Positions 21,066 through 30,231 of a stretch of DNA of 64,000 bases are shown here, one piece after another. Numbering within the stretch: position 1 is the stretch's first letter; every line of letters begins with the position of its first letter. The notes under the pieces are model-generated. The model ran no database searches. It worked only from the letters and a program-made list of their open reading frames with translations, and was not told where the DNA came from. The translations under genes and the position numbers were made by a program. Origin of the DNA: Pseudomonas taiwanensis DSM 21245 (GTDB taxonomy: Bacteria; Pseudomonadota; Gammaproteobacteria; Pseudomonadales; Pseudomonadaceae); NCBI RefSeq assembly GCF_000425785.1, contig NZ_AUEC01000031.1, positions 1 to 64,000 of the forward strand. The letters run 5' to 3'.

Positions 21066-24000
21066 TCAGGCGTCGACCATGGCCAGAGCCTCCTCCACAT
21101 CAACTGCAACAAGACGTGAGCACCCAGGCTCATGCATGGTCACCCCCATCAATTGATCGGCCATCTCCATGGCAATCTTGTTGTGGGTGATGTAGATAAA
21201 TTGCACGCTTTCACTCATGTCCTTGACCAAACGGGCGTAGCGCCCGACGTTGGCATCGTCCAGCGGTGCATCGACTTCGTCGAGCATGCAGAACGGTGCG
21301 GGGTTCAACTTGAAGATGGCAAACACCAGCGCCAATGCGGTCAGTGCCTTTTCGCCGCCGGACAGCAAATGGATGGTGCTGTTCTTCTTGCCCGGCGGAC
21401 GCGCCATGATCGTCACCCCTGTATCGAGTAAATCTTCGCCCGTCAGTTCCAGATACGCGCTGCCGCCACCGAAAACTTTTGGGAAAAGCGCCTGTAATCC
21501 GGCATTTATCTGATCAAAGGTATCCTTGAAGCGGTTGCGGGTTTCCTTGTCGATCTTGCGAATGACGTTCTCCAGGGTCTCCAGAGCTTCGACCAGGTCG
21601 GCGTCCTGAGCATCCAGATAGCGCTTGCGCTCGGACTGCTGCTCGTATTCTTCGATCGCCGCCAGGTTGATCGCGCCCAGGCGCTGGATCCGCGCCTCCA
21701 ACTGCTCAAGCTCCTGCTCGGTGCCCTGCTCGCTGGCCTCAGGTTCCAACGTGGCGAGCACGCCCTGCAAATCATAGCCATCGGCCAGAAGTTGCTCCTG
21801 CAGCGTCTTGCGGCGCACGTCCAGGCCCTGGCACTCCAGGCGCAACTGCTCCAACTGGCCACGCAGCAACTGTGCCTGCTGTTCGGCCTGGGTACGGCGC
21901 TTCTCGGCCTCTCGCAGTTCGCGGTCGGCCTCATCCATGTGCAGACGCGCCTGGCGCATTTCCTCGTCGACGCTCATGCGCCGCTCCAGCAACTCCTCCA
22001 GCTTCAGACGCAGTTCTTCGAGCGGCGCTTCGCCCTCCTCCAGATTGAGGCTCAATTGCTCCTGGCGCTCGCCAAGGCGCGCAGCCTGCTGCTCCAGACG
22101 CTCCAGAGCCTGGCGAGTGGAGTCGTGCTGGGCGCGCAACGAACCCAGGCGCACGGCGAGTTGGTGGGCATGGTCCTTGTGCTGACGGGCCTCCTGTCGC
22201 ACACGGTCGAGACCCTCGCGCAAGGTATCGCGCCGGGCCATCAGCGCTTCGCGCTGCTCGGCGTCCTGTGCCATGAGGTCCAGCGCCTCTTGCAGCAACA
22301 GGCGCGCTTCGCCCAATTGCTCATGCTCCACGGCGCGTTGCTCCTGCAACTCGACCAGCTCTTCGTGCAAGCGGCCGCGGCGCAGTTCCAACTGCTCGGC
22401 ACGCGCACGGGCGGCCGACAGGCGCGAGTTGAGCTCGCCGTGCTGTAGGGTTTGCTCCTGGGTGCGGCGGCGCAGTTGCTCTCGCTGCTCTTCGTGGTCC
22501 AGTTGCTGCTCGCGCAAGGCCTGCAACCGTTGTTCGAGCACCTCGAGCGCCGCCTCCTGCTCAGCCTGGTCGAAGCCCAGGCGCTCGATTTCCTGGCCAC
22601 GGGCCAGCACACCACCCTGGGCGTCTCCACCACGGCTGATGCGCAGGAAGTGCCGGCCCACCCAGTAGCCGTCGCGGCTCACCAAGCTCTGACCTTCGCC
22701 CAGGGAGGCGCGCAGGGCCAAGGCTTGCGCGAGGTCCTCCACCGGCTTGACCTGGGCCAGCCACGGGGCCAGGTCGGTACGACCTTCGACCTTGTCCAGC
22801 AGGCTGCCGGCCGGGCGCGCACCCTCCTCGTCGGCCAGCAGCAAACGCAGCTCGCCCTGCTCGAGGTGCGTGAAATCAAGCCCGACGAAGTCATTGACCA
22901 ACACCGCTTGCAAGTCAGCTCCGAGCACCGTCTCCACGGCCAGCTCCCAACCCGGCTCGACACGCAAGCCCTCGGCCAGCCGGGGCTGGTGCGCCAGGCC
23001 TTGTTCGCTCAACCACTGCGCAATGCCTGCGCCTGGCTCGAGGGCGGCCTGCTGCAATGCCTCGAGCGAGGCCAGGCGTCCGCCCAGCCGCTGCAGATCG
23101 CCCTGCGCCTGCTGCTGCGCTTGGGTCGCCTGCTGCAACTGCTCACGCACGCCCTCAAGGCTGTCGACCAGTTGCTCTTCCGCCAACTGCAGCGCTTCAA
23201 GCTGTACTTCACTGCCTGCCAACTGCTCGCTCAAGGCCCGCATGTCGGCATCCTGCGGGTCGGCGCCCAGCTGCTCGCCTTCCTCGGTCAGTTTGCGCTG
23301 GCGTTCGCTCAGGCGCTCCAGGCTGGCTTCAAGCTGCTGCAGACGCGACTGCTGGACCTCGGCCTGGCGCCGAGGTTCGGCAGAGCGGGTATTGAAGCTG
23401 TCCCACTGCTCTTGCCAGCCGTGCATGCCTTGCTCGGCTTCTTCCAGGATGGCGGCAGCCTCCTCGGCCGCGGCCAGGGTCAGCTCCTGCTCGGGCAGCA
23501 GCCTGTCCAGCTCTTCGCCCAGCGTGGCCAGCAGGGTGCGATCGTGGCCCAGGTGCGACTCGGTCTCCAGTCGCGTGCGCTCGACCTCCTTGAGGTCGTC
23601 CTGCAACTGACGAAGGCGTTGCTGGCCGTGCTGAATGCTCTGCTCGACCCGGGCGATATCGCCGGCCACCGAGTAGAAACGCCCTTGGACCTGGTTGAAG
23701 CGTTCGGACAGCTCGTGATGACCGTCGCGCAGGCGCTCGATGGCGGCGTCGGCATTGCGTTGCTCGGCCACCAACGCCTCATGGGCGACGTCCTGATCGC
23801 CAATCACCCCTTCACGCTGGCGCACGCGGGCATCTAGGTCGCGCCAGCGCAAAGCCGACAAACGCGCCTTGAACTGGCGCTCCTGGGCTTTGTACTCGCG
23901 GTATTTCTCGGCGGCCTGGGCCTGGCGATGCAGGCGCTCCAACTGGCGCTCCAGTTCTTCGCGCAGGTCGGTCAGACGCGCCAGGTTTTCCTGGGTGCGG

Positions 24001-24554
24001 CGAATGCGGTTCTCGGTCTCGCGGCGGCGCTCCTTGTATTTGGATATGCCAGCGGCTTCCTCGATGAAATTGCGCAGCTCCTCGGGCTTGGCCTCGATCA
24101 GCTTGGAGATCATGCCCTGTTCGATGATCGAATAGCTGCGCGGGCCCAGGCCGGTGCCGAGAAAAATATCGGTGATATCACGCCGACGGCACTTGGCACC
24201 GTTCAGGTAATAGGTGTTCTGCCCGTCGCGGGTCACCTTGCGACGGATGGAAATCTCCGCATAGGCGGCGTATTCGCCCACCAGGGTATTGTCACTGTTG
24301 TCGAACACCAGTTCGATGCTGGCCTGGCTGACAGGCTTGCGGCTGGTGGAGCCGTTGAAGATGACATCGGTCATCGACTCGCCACGCAGGTTCTTCGCCG
24401 AACTTTCGCCCATCACCCAACGCACCGCGTCGATGATGTTGGACTTGCCACAGCCGTTGGGGCCGACCACGGCCGCCATGTTGCTGGGGAAGTTGACCGT
24501 GGTCGGGTCGACGAACGACTTGAACCCGGCCAGGCGAATGCACTTTAGGCGCAT
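21066..24554 (-). CDS. smc: chromosome segregation protein SMC
   Basis: Chromosome-condensing ATPase, 1162 residues. The N-terminal head has Walker A GPNGCGKS (31-38). Two long glutamine- and arginine-rich coiled coils flank a hinge at about 510-650, and the C-terminal head has signature LSGGEKALTALAL and Walker B FCMLDEVDAPLDD. The start lies 3 bases after the stop of the upstream GntR gene, so the regulator and smc could be on one transcript, which would be unusual functionally. zipA follows after about 200 bases that hold no recognisable gene. Confidence 0.97.
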   Translation of the reverse strand: MRLKCIRLAGFKSFVDPTTVNFPSNMAAVVGPNGCGKSNIIDAVRWVMGESSAKNLRGESMTDVIFNGSTSRKPVSQASIELVFDNSDNTLVGEYAAYAEISIRRKVTRDGQNTYYLNGAKCRRRDITDIFLGTGLGPRSYSIIEQGMISKLIEAKPEELRNFIEEAAGISKYKERRRETENRIRRTQENLARLTDLREELERQLERLHRQAQAAEKYREYKAQERQFKARLSALRWRDLDARVRQREGVIGDQDVAHEALVAEQRNADAAIERLRDGHHELSERFNQVQGRFYSVAGDIARVEQSIQHGQQRLRQLQDDLKEVERTRLETESHLGHDRTLLATLGEELDRLLPEQELTLAAAEEAAAILEEAEQGMHGWQEQWDSFNTRSAEPRRQAEVQQSRLQQLEASLERLSERQRKLTEEGEQLGADPQDADMRALSEQLAGSEVQLEALQLAEEQLVDSLEGVREQLQQATQAQQQAQGDLQRLGGRLASLEALQQAALEPGAGIAQWLSEQGLAHQPRLAEGLRVEPGWELAVETVLGADLQAVLVNDFVGLDFTHLEQGELRLLLADEEGARPAGSLLDKVEGRTDLAPWLAQVKPVEDLAQALALRASLGEGQSLVSRDGYWVGRHFLRISRGGDAQGGVLARGQEIERLGFDQAEQEAALEVLEQRLQALREQQLDHEEQREQLRRRTQEQTLQHGELNSRLSAARARAEQLELRRGRLHEELVELQEQRAVEHEQLGEARLLLQEALDLMAQDAEQREALMARRDTLREGLDRVRQEARQHKDHAHQLAVRLGSLRAQHDSTRQALERLEQQAARLGERQEQLSLNLEEGEAPLEELRLKLEELLERRMSVDEEMRQARLHMDEADRELREAEKRRTQAEQQAQLLRGQLEQLRLECQGLDVRRKTLQEQLLADGYDLQGVLATLEPEASEQGTEQELEQLEARIQRLGAINLAAIEEYEQQSERKRYLDAQDADLVEALETLENVIRKIDKETRNRFKDTFDQINAGLQALFPKVFGGGSAYLELTGEDLLDTGVTIMARPPGKKNSTIHLLSGGEKALTALALVFAIFKLNPAPFCMLDEVDAPLDDANVGRYARLVKDMSESVQFIYITHNKIAMEMADQLMGVTMHEPGCSRLVAVDVEEALAMVDA

Positions 24555-24557
24555 CGG

Positions 24558-25217
24558 TCAGACTCGGGCCAACGCAGCCAGCACCAGTTCGCAACTACGC
24601 TGGCCGTAGGCGGTAAGCACTTCGCGAATGCGCGGCAGGTCTCGGGCGACCACGGCGTCGAGCAAGCGGGCGAACAGCTCCAGGTAGTCGTTCATGTTGG
24701 CCTGGCGCTGATCCAGTGACAGGTAGTAGGCACGGCTCATGGCCGGCTGCAGGTTCTCGACGGTTTCCTGGAGGAACGGGTTGTCGGCAAACGGGTAGGC
24801 CGCGCGCATCACGGCAAAACTTTCGGCGACGAAGGTCTTGATGTCCTTGTTGGCGCACGCTTGCTGCAGGCGCTGCTGAATGCCCAAGAATGGCAACAGG
24901 TCGCTCTCGACGCGCCACTTCTGCGCAACCGCGTTGCCCAGCAGGATGTAGAACTCGCTCATCAAGGTGCACAGGCTGCGCACGCTGCGTTCGTCCAGTT
25001 CGGTCACATGGGCACCACGACGCGGCAAGATCGCGACCAGATGCCGACGTTCGAGGATCAACAGGGCCTCACGCACCGAGCCACGGCTGACATTGAGCGC
25101 CTGGGTGACCTTCTGCTCCTGGATACGTTCTCCCGGCGCGAGTTCGCCACGGATGATCCGCTCGGCCAGGTAGTCGGCAATCTGCTCTGAGAGGCTGTCC
25201 GGCGCCTTGAACGTCAT
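24558..25217 (-). CDS. GntR family regulator with FCD domain
   Basis: A 219-residue DNA-binding protein: winged helix-turn-helix at about 10-75 (LSEQIADYLAERIIRGEL, then VSRGSVREALLILERR) and an all-helical FCD ligand-binding domain. It is divergent from xdhA with 269 bases between them, which makes control of xanthine dehydrogenase a reasonable inference. The palindromes in that gap, however, look more like RutR-type boxes than FCD-GntR sites. Its stop is 3 bases from the smc start. Confidence 0.9.
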   Translation of the reverse strand: MTFKAPDSLSEQIADYLAERIIRGELAPGERIQEQKVTQALNVSRGSVREALLILERRHLVAILPRRGAHVTELDERSVRSLCTLMSEFYILLGNAVAQKWRVESDLLPFLGIQQRLQQACANKDIKTFVAESFAVMRAAYPFADNPFLQETVENLQPAMSRAYYLSLDQRQANMNDYLELFARLLDAVVARDLPRIREVLTAYGQRSCELVLAALARV

Positions 25218-25396
25218 GGTTTTCCTTCAGAATCATTGAACTGGAGACAAGGGCGGGATTGTAGCGCACTTGCAGCCCAATCGAGCAGGGGGACTACAGC
25301 CTTTGTTGGCATCGCCCAATGCCCTCGATGACGGCCCGATCTATGCTTAGGAAAAGGACGGGTTCGGTGGAATCGGCGTAGGCATGAATAATTTCC

Positions 25397-25447
25397 TGAC
25401 CTTTGAGTCAGAAAAATATTGACCTTCAGGTCAGCCCTGCTTAGAGT
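25397..25447 (+). promoter_or_regulatory. xdhA promoter with two TGACC-N4-RGTCA operators
   Basis: TTGACC (25419-25424) and TAGAGT (25442-25447) are spaced by 17 bases, a good sigma-70 promoter starting near 25454. TGACC-TTCA-GGTCA (25420-25433) overlaps the -35. TGACC-TTTG-AGTCA (25397-25410) lies 23 bases upstream, about two helical turns on the same face. The halves resemble the TTGACCANNTGGTCAA site of E. coli RutR. Repression by a dimeric regulator is inferred. Confidence 0.65.
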
Positions 25448-25486
25448 CCGCCCGAACAACAATAAAACCATTGCGAGGCCTTCCCC

Positions 25487-26941
25487 GTGATCCAGTTTCT
25501 CGTCAATCAGGAGCTGCGTAGTGAGCACGCCCTGGACCCGAACATGACGGTGCTGCAATACCTGCGCGAGCACCTGGGCAAACCCGGCACCAAGGAGGGC
25601 TGCGCCAGTGGCGACTGCGGCGCCTGCACCGTGGTAGTCGGCGAACTGACCCAGGACGCTGCCGGCAACGACACCTTGCGCTACCGCAGCCTCAACTCGT
25701 GCCTGACGTTCGTTTCGTCGCTGCACGGCAAACAGCTCATCAGCGTCGAAGGCCTCAAGCACCAGGGCAAGCTGCACAGCGTGCAACAGGCCATGGCCGA
25801 CTGCCACGGTTCGCAGTGCGGCTTCTGCACCCCTGGTTTTGTCATGTCGCTGTTCGCCCTGCAAAAGAACAGCGAATGCCACGACCTGCACCAGGCGCAG
25901 GAAGCACTGGCTGGCAACCTGTGCCGTTGCACCGGTTACCGCCCGATTCTCGACGCGGCCCAGCAGAGCTGCGCCCAGCCCTGCCGGGACCAGTTCGATG
26001 CCCAGCAGGCCCAGACCATCAGCCGCCTCAAAGCCATTGCCCCGACCCAGACCGGCGAGCTCAACAGTGGCGACAAGCGCTGCTTGGTGCCGCTGACCGT
26101 GGCCGATCTGGCCGACTTGTACAGTTCCCACCCCGAGGCACGCCTGCTGGCCGGTGGTACCGACCTGGCGCTGGAAGTCACCCAGTTCCACAAGACCTTG
26201 CCGGTGATGATCTACGTCGGCCACGTCGCCGAACTCAAGCGCATCGAGAAAACCGCCAGCCACTTGGAAATCGGCGCCGCCACCCCGCTCACCGACTGCT
26301 ACGGCGCGCTCAACGAGGAATACCCTGACTTCGGCGCCCTGCTCCACCGCTTCGCCTCGCTGCAGATCCGCAACCAGGGCACCCTGGGCGGGAACATTGG
26401 CAACGCCTCGCCGATTGGCGACTCGCCACCCTTGCTGATCGCCCTGGACGCGCAGATCGTGTTGCGTCAAGGCCAGCGCCAGCGCACTCTGGCACTGGAA
26501 GACTATTTCATCGACTACCGCATCACCGCACGCCAGGACAGCGAGTTCATCGAAAAGATCATCGTGCCCCGCGCCAGCGCTGACTGGGCGTTCCGCGCCT
26601 ACAAAGTGTCCAAGCGCCTGGACGACGACATCTCCGCCGTGTGCGGGGCGTTCAACCTGAGCATCGAAAATGGCGTGGTCAGCGGTGTGCGCATTGCCTT
26701 CGGCGGGATGGCCGCCATTCCCAAGCGTGCCCGGGCCTGCGAAGCCGCACTGCGCGGCAAGCCTTGGAACCAGGCCAGCATCGAACGCGCCTGCCAGGCG
26801 CTGGCCGAGGACTTCACCCCGCTCAGCGACTTCCGTGCCAGCAAGGAGTACCGCCTGCTGACCGCGCAGAACCTGCTGCGCAAGTACTTCATCGAACAGC
26901 AATCGCCATACATCGAGACCCGGGTGACCGCTTATGTCTAA
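25487..26941 (+). CDS. xdhA: xanthine dehydrogenase small subunit (2Fe-2S and FAD)
   Basis: Iron-sulfur and FAD subunit of the enzyme that oxidises hypoxanthine and xanthine to urate. The 484-residue protein has the plant-type 2Fe-2S cluster (Cys39, Cys44, Cys47, Cys72), the second cluster (Cys111, Cys114, Cys146, Cys148) and a FAD domain with LLAGGTDLAL and QGTLGGNIGNASPIGD. The start is GTG at 25487. It overlaps xdhB by 8 bases. First gene of xdhABC-guaD, under a predicted regulated promoter. Confidence 0.96.
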   Translation: MIQFLVNQELRSEHALDPNMTVLQYLREHLGKPGTKEGCASGDCGACTVVVGELTQDAAGNDTLRYRSLNSCLTFVSSLHGKQLISVEGLKHQGKLHSVQQAMADCHGSQCGFCTPGFVMSLFALQKNSECHDLHQAQEALAGNLCRCTGYRPILDAAQQSCAQPCRDQFDAQQAQTISRLKAIAPTQTGELNSGDKRCLVPLTVADLADLYSSHPEARLLAGGTDLALEVTQFHKTLPVMIYVGHVAELKRIEKTASHLEIGAATPLTDCYGALNEEYPDFGALLHRFASLQIRNQGTLGGNIGNASPIGDSPPLLIALDAQIVLRQGQRQRTLALEDYFIDYRITARQDSEFIEKIIVPRASADWAFRAYKVSKRLDDDISAVCGAFNLSIENGVVSGVRIAFGGMAAIPKRARACEAALRGKPWNQASIERACQALAEDFTPLSDFRASKEYRLLTAQNLLRKYFIEQQSPYIETRVTAYV

Positions 26942-29330
26942 CCATCACGCAGCCAAGAGCCAGGCCGAGATGGCCGAACTGTTCCGCCAGGACCTGACCA
27001 CCGGTGTTGGCCGCAGCATCAAGCACGACAGTGCCGACAAGCATGTGTCCGGCGAGGCGGTGTACATCGACGATCGCCTGGAGTTCCCCAACCAGCTGCA
27101 CGTGTATGCCCGCACGTCCGACCGCGCCCACGCACGCATCCTGCGCATCGACACCACGCCCTGCTATGCCTTCGAAGGTGTGCGCATCGCCATTACCCAC
27201 GAAGACATTCCCGGCCTGAAGGATATCGGCCCGGTGGTTGCCGGTGACCCGCTGCTGGCCATCGACAAGGTCGAGTTCTTCGGCCAACCGGTACTCGCCG
27301 TGGCCGCCCGCGACCTCGACACCGCGCGCCGTGCGGCCATGGCCGCCATCATCGAGTACGAAGACCTGGAACCAGTGCTGGATGTGGTCGAAGCGTTTCG
27401 TAAGAAGCACTTCGTGCTCGACAGCCACACCCACCAGCGTGGCGATTCGGCCGCAGCCCTGGCCAGCGCTGCGCACCGCCTGCAAGGCACCCTGCACATC
27501 GGCGGCCAGGAGCACTTTTACCTGGAAACTCAGATCTCTTCGGTAATGCCTACCGAAGATGGCGGCATGATCGTCTACTGCTCGACCCAGAACCCCACCG
27601 AGGTGCAGAAGCTGGTCGCCGAAGTGCTGGACGTGCCGATGAACAAGATCGTGCTCGACATGCGCCGCATGGGCGGCGGTTTCGGAGGCAAGGAAACCCA
27701 GGCGGCCAGCCCGGCGTGCCTGTGCGCGGTGATCGCCCGCCTGACCGGCCAGCCGACCAAGATGCGCCTGCCGCGCGTCGAAGACATGACCATGACCGGC
27801 AAACGTCACCCGTTCTACGTCGAGTACGACGTGGGCTTCGACGATGACGGCCGCCTGCATGGCATCACCTTCGACCTGGCTGGCAACTGCGGCTACTCCC
27901 CGGACCTGTCCGGTTCGATCGTCGACCGCGCCATGTTCCACTCCGACAACGCCTATTACCTGGGCGATGCCACCGTGCACGGCCACCGTTGCAAGACCAA
28001 CACCGCCTCCAACACCGCCTACCGTGGCTTTGGCGGTCCGCAGGGCATGGTCGCCATCGAGCAGGTGATGGACCACATCGCCCGCCACCTGGGTCGCGAC
28101 CCGCTGGAGGTACGCAAAGCCAACTACTACGGCAAGACCGAGCGCAACGTCACCCATTACTACCAGACGGTCGAGCACAACATGCTCGAAGAGATGACCG
28201 CCGAACTGGAAGCCAGCAGCGACTATGCCGAGCGTCGCGAGTCGATCCGCCGCTTCAACGCCAACAGCCCGATCCTGAAGAAGGGCCTGGCGCTGACCCC
28301 GGTCAAGTTCGGTATTTCGTTCACCGCCACCTTCCTCAACCAGGCCGGTGCGCTGATCCACATCTATACCGACGGTAGCATCCACCTGAACCACGGCGGC
28401 ACCGAAATGGGCCAGGGTCTGAACACCAAGGTCGCCCAGGTGGTCGCCCAGGTGTTCCAGGTCGACTTCAGCCGTATCCAGATCACCGCCACCAATACCG
28501 ACAAGGTGCCCAACACCTCGCCGACCGCCGCCTCCAGCGGCGCCGACCTCAATGGCAAAGCGGCGCAGAATGCCGCCGAAATCCTCAAGAAGCGCCTCAC
28601 CGAATTCGCCGCACGCCACTATCAGGTGACCGAGGAAGACGTCGAGTTCCGCAACGGCCATGTACGGGTGCGCGACCAGATCGTCAGTTTCGAGCAACTG
28701 GTTCAGCTGGCGTACTTCGCCCAGGTTTCGCTGTCGAGCACCGGTTTCTACCGTACGCCGAAGATCTACTACGACCGCAGCCAGGCGCGTGGCCGGCCGT
28801 TCTACTACTTCGCCTTCGGCGCGGCATGCGTGGAGGTGATCGTCGATACCCTGACCGGCGAATACAAGATGCTGCGCGCCGACATCCTGCATGACGTCGG
28901 TGACTCGCTGAACCCGGCCATCGACATCGGCCAGGTGGAGGGCGGCTTCATCCAGGGCATGGGCTGGCTCACCACCGAGGAACTGGTGTGGAACGCCAAG
29001 GGCAAGCTGATGACCAACGGCCCGGCCAGCTACAAGATACCGGCAGTGGCCGACATGCCGCTGGACCTGCGCGTGAAGCTGGTGGAGAACCGCAAGAACC
29101 CGGAAGACACCGTGTTCCACTCCAAGGCCGTGGGCGAGCCACCGTTCATGCTCGGCATCGCTGCCTGGTGCGCGATCAAGGATGCCGTAGCCAGCATCGC
29201 CGACTACCGCGAGCAGCCGAACATCGACGCGCCAGCGACGCCGGAGCGGGTGTTGTGGGGCTGTGAGCAGATGCGCAGGGCGGTGGCCACGCAACCGGCC
29301 GAACCGCAACTGGAAACAGAGACTCAGTAA
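26934..29330 (+). CDS. xdhB: xanthine dehydrogenase molybdenum-binding subunit
   Basis: Molybdopterin-binding catalytic subunit, 798 residues. The fold starts after TTGVGRSIKHDSADKHVSGE; molybdenum-cofactor motifs include MGGGFGGKE, AYRGFGGPQG and the C-terminal VGEPPFMLG with the catalytic glutamate. The start lies within the last 8 bases of xdhA, implying coupled translation of the heterodimer. xdhC follows after 45 bases with its own GAGGA site. Confidence 0.97.
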   Translation: MSNHHAAKSQAEMAELFRQDLTTGVGRSIKHDSADKHVSGEAVYIDDRLEFPNQLHVYARTSDRAHARILRIDTTPCYAFEGVRIAITHEDIPGLKDIGPVVAGDPLLAIDKVEFFGQPVLAVAARDLDTARRAAMAAIIEYEDLEPVLDVVEAFRKKHFVLDSHTHQRGDSAAALASAAHRLQGTLHIGGQEHFYLETQISSVMPTEDGGMIVYCSTQNPTEVQKLVAEVLDVPMNKIVLDMRRMGGGFGGKETQAASPACLCAVIARLTGQPTKMRLPRVEDMTMTGKRHPFYVEYDVGFDDDGRLHGITFDLAGNCGYSPDLSGSIVDRAMFHSDNAYYLGDATVHGHRCKTNTASNTAYRGFGGPQGMVAIEQVMDHIARHLGRDPLEVRKANYYGKTERNVTHYYQTVEHNMLEEMTAELEASSDYAERRESIRRFNANSPILKKGLALTPVKFGISFTATFLNQAGALIHIYTDGSIHLNHGGTEMGQGLNTKVAQVVAQVFQVDFSRIQITATNTDKVPNTSPTAASSGADLNGKAAQNAAEILKKRLTEFAARHYQVTEEDVEFRNGHVRVRDQIVSFEQLVQLAYFAQVSLSSTGFYRTPKIYYDRSQARGRPFYYFAFGAACVEVIVDTLTGEYKMLRADILHDVGDSLNPAIDIGQVEGGFIQGMGWLTTEELVWNAKGKLMTNGPASYKIPAVADMPLDLRVKLVENRKNPEDTVFHSKAVGEPPFMLGIAAWCAIKDAVASIADYREQPNIDAPATPERVLWGCEQMRRAVATQPAEPQLETETQ

Positions 29331-29375
29331 CACCGCCCCCAAAGCGGGCCGAGCTACCTGAAGAGGAATTGGATC

Positions 29376-30221
29376 ATGCACCAATGGATCAACGCCCTCG
29401 CCGACCATCAATCCCGTGGCGAAGCCTGCGTGCTGGTGACCATCATCGAAGAGCGCGGCTCCACGCCACGCAACGCAGGCTCGAAGATGGTGGTCAGCGC
29501 CGACGGCCTGTTCGACACCATCGGTGGCGGCCACCTGGAATACAAGGCCCTGCACATCGCCCGGCAGATGCTCGAAGCGCAACGCACGACCCCGCATCTG
29601 GAGCGCTTCAGCCTGGGCGCCAGCCTCGGCCAGTGCTGCGGCGGCGTCACTGTACTGCTGTTCGAACCCATGGCCGCGGTGCAGGCGCAGATTGCTGTGT
29701 TCGGCGCGGGCCATGTCGGCCGCGCTCTGGTACCCTTGCTCGCCGCGTTGCCCTGCCGAGTACGCTGGATCGACTCACGCGAGCAGGAGTTTCCCGAGGT
29801 CATCCCTAACGGTGTGACCAAGGTCGTCAGCGAGGAACCGGTCGACGAGGTGGCAGAGCTGCCAGCAGGCTGCTACTGCATCGTCATGACCCACAACCAC
29901 CAGCTCGACCTGGAACTGACCGCCGCCATTCTGAAGCGCAACGATTTCACCTGGTTTGGTCTGATCGGCTCGAAGACCAAGCGCACCAAGTTCGAGCACC
30001 GTCTGCGCGAGCGCGGCTATGACGACGCCGTCATGGCACGCATGCGCTGCCCGATGGGCCTGGCCGAGGTCAAAGGCAAGCTGCCGATCGAGATCGCCGT
30101 GTCCATAGCCGGGGAAATCATTGCCACTTACAACGCCTGCTTCGGCCAGCACGACGCTGCCGCCAATGCCGGCCCCATTGCCCAGTTGCTGCCGCCTTCA
30201 CGGCGCAGCCAAGCCCTTTGA
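29376..30221 (+). CDS. xdhC: xanthine dehydrogenase accessory protein XdhC
   Basis: Chaperone that inserts sulfurated molybdenum cofactor into XdhB and is not part of the finished enzyme. The 281-residue protein has the XdhC/CoxI N-terminal domain (LVTIIEERGSTPRNAGSKM) and a Rossmann-like half with VFGAGHVGRALVPLL and LIGSKTKRTKF. Third gene of the operon, with guaD starting 10 bases later. Confidence 0.95.
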   Translation: MHQWINALADHQSRGEACVLVTIIEERGSTPRNAGSKMVVSADGLFDTIGGGHLEYKALHIARQMLEAQRTTPHLERFSLGASLGQCCGGVTVLLFEPMAAVQAQIAVFGAGHVGRALVPLLAALPCRVRWIDSREQEFPEVIPNGVTKVVSEEPVDEVAELPAGCYCIVMTHNHQLDLELTAAILKRNDFTWFGLIGSKTKRTKFEHRLRERGYDDAVMARMRCPMGLAEVKGKLPIEIAVSIAGEIIATYNACFGQHDAAANAGPIAQLLPPSRRSQAL

Positions 30222-30231
30222 CGAGCGTTTT

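Noticed and set aside
24554..24558. Functional operon of the GntR regulator with smc
   Set aside because: The 3-base gap permits co-transcription, but the smc-zipA order is conserved independently of this regulator and nothing links their roles.
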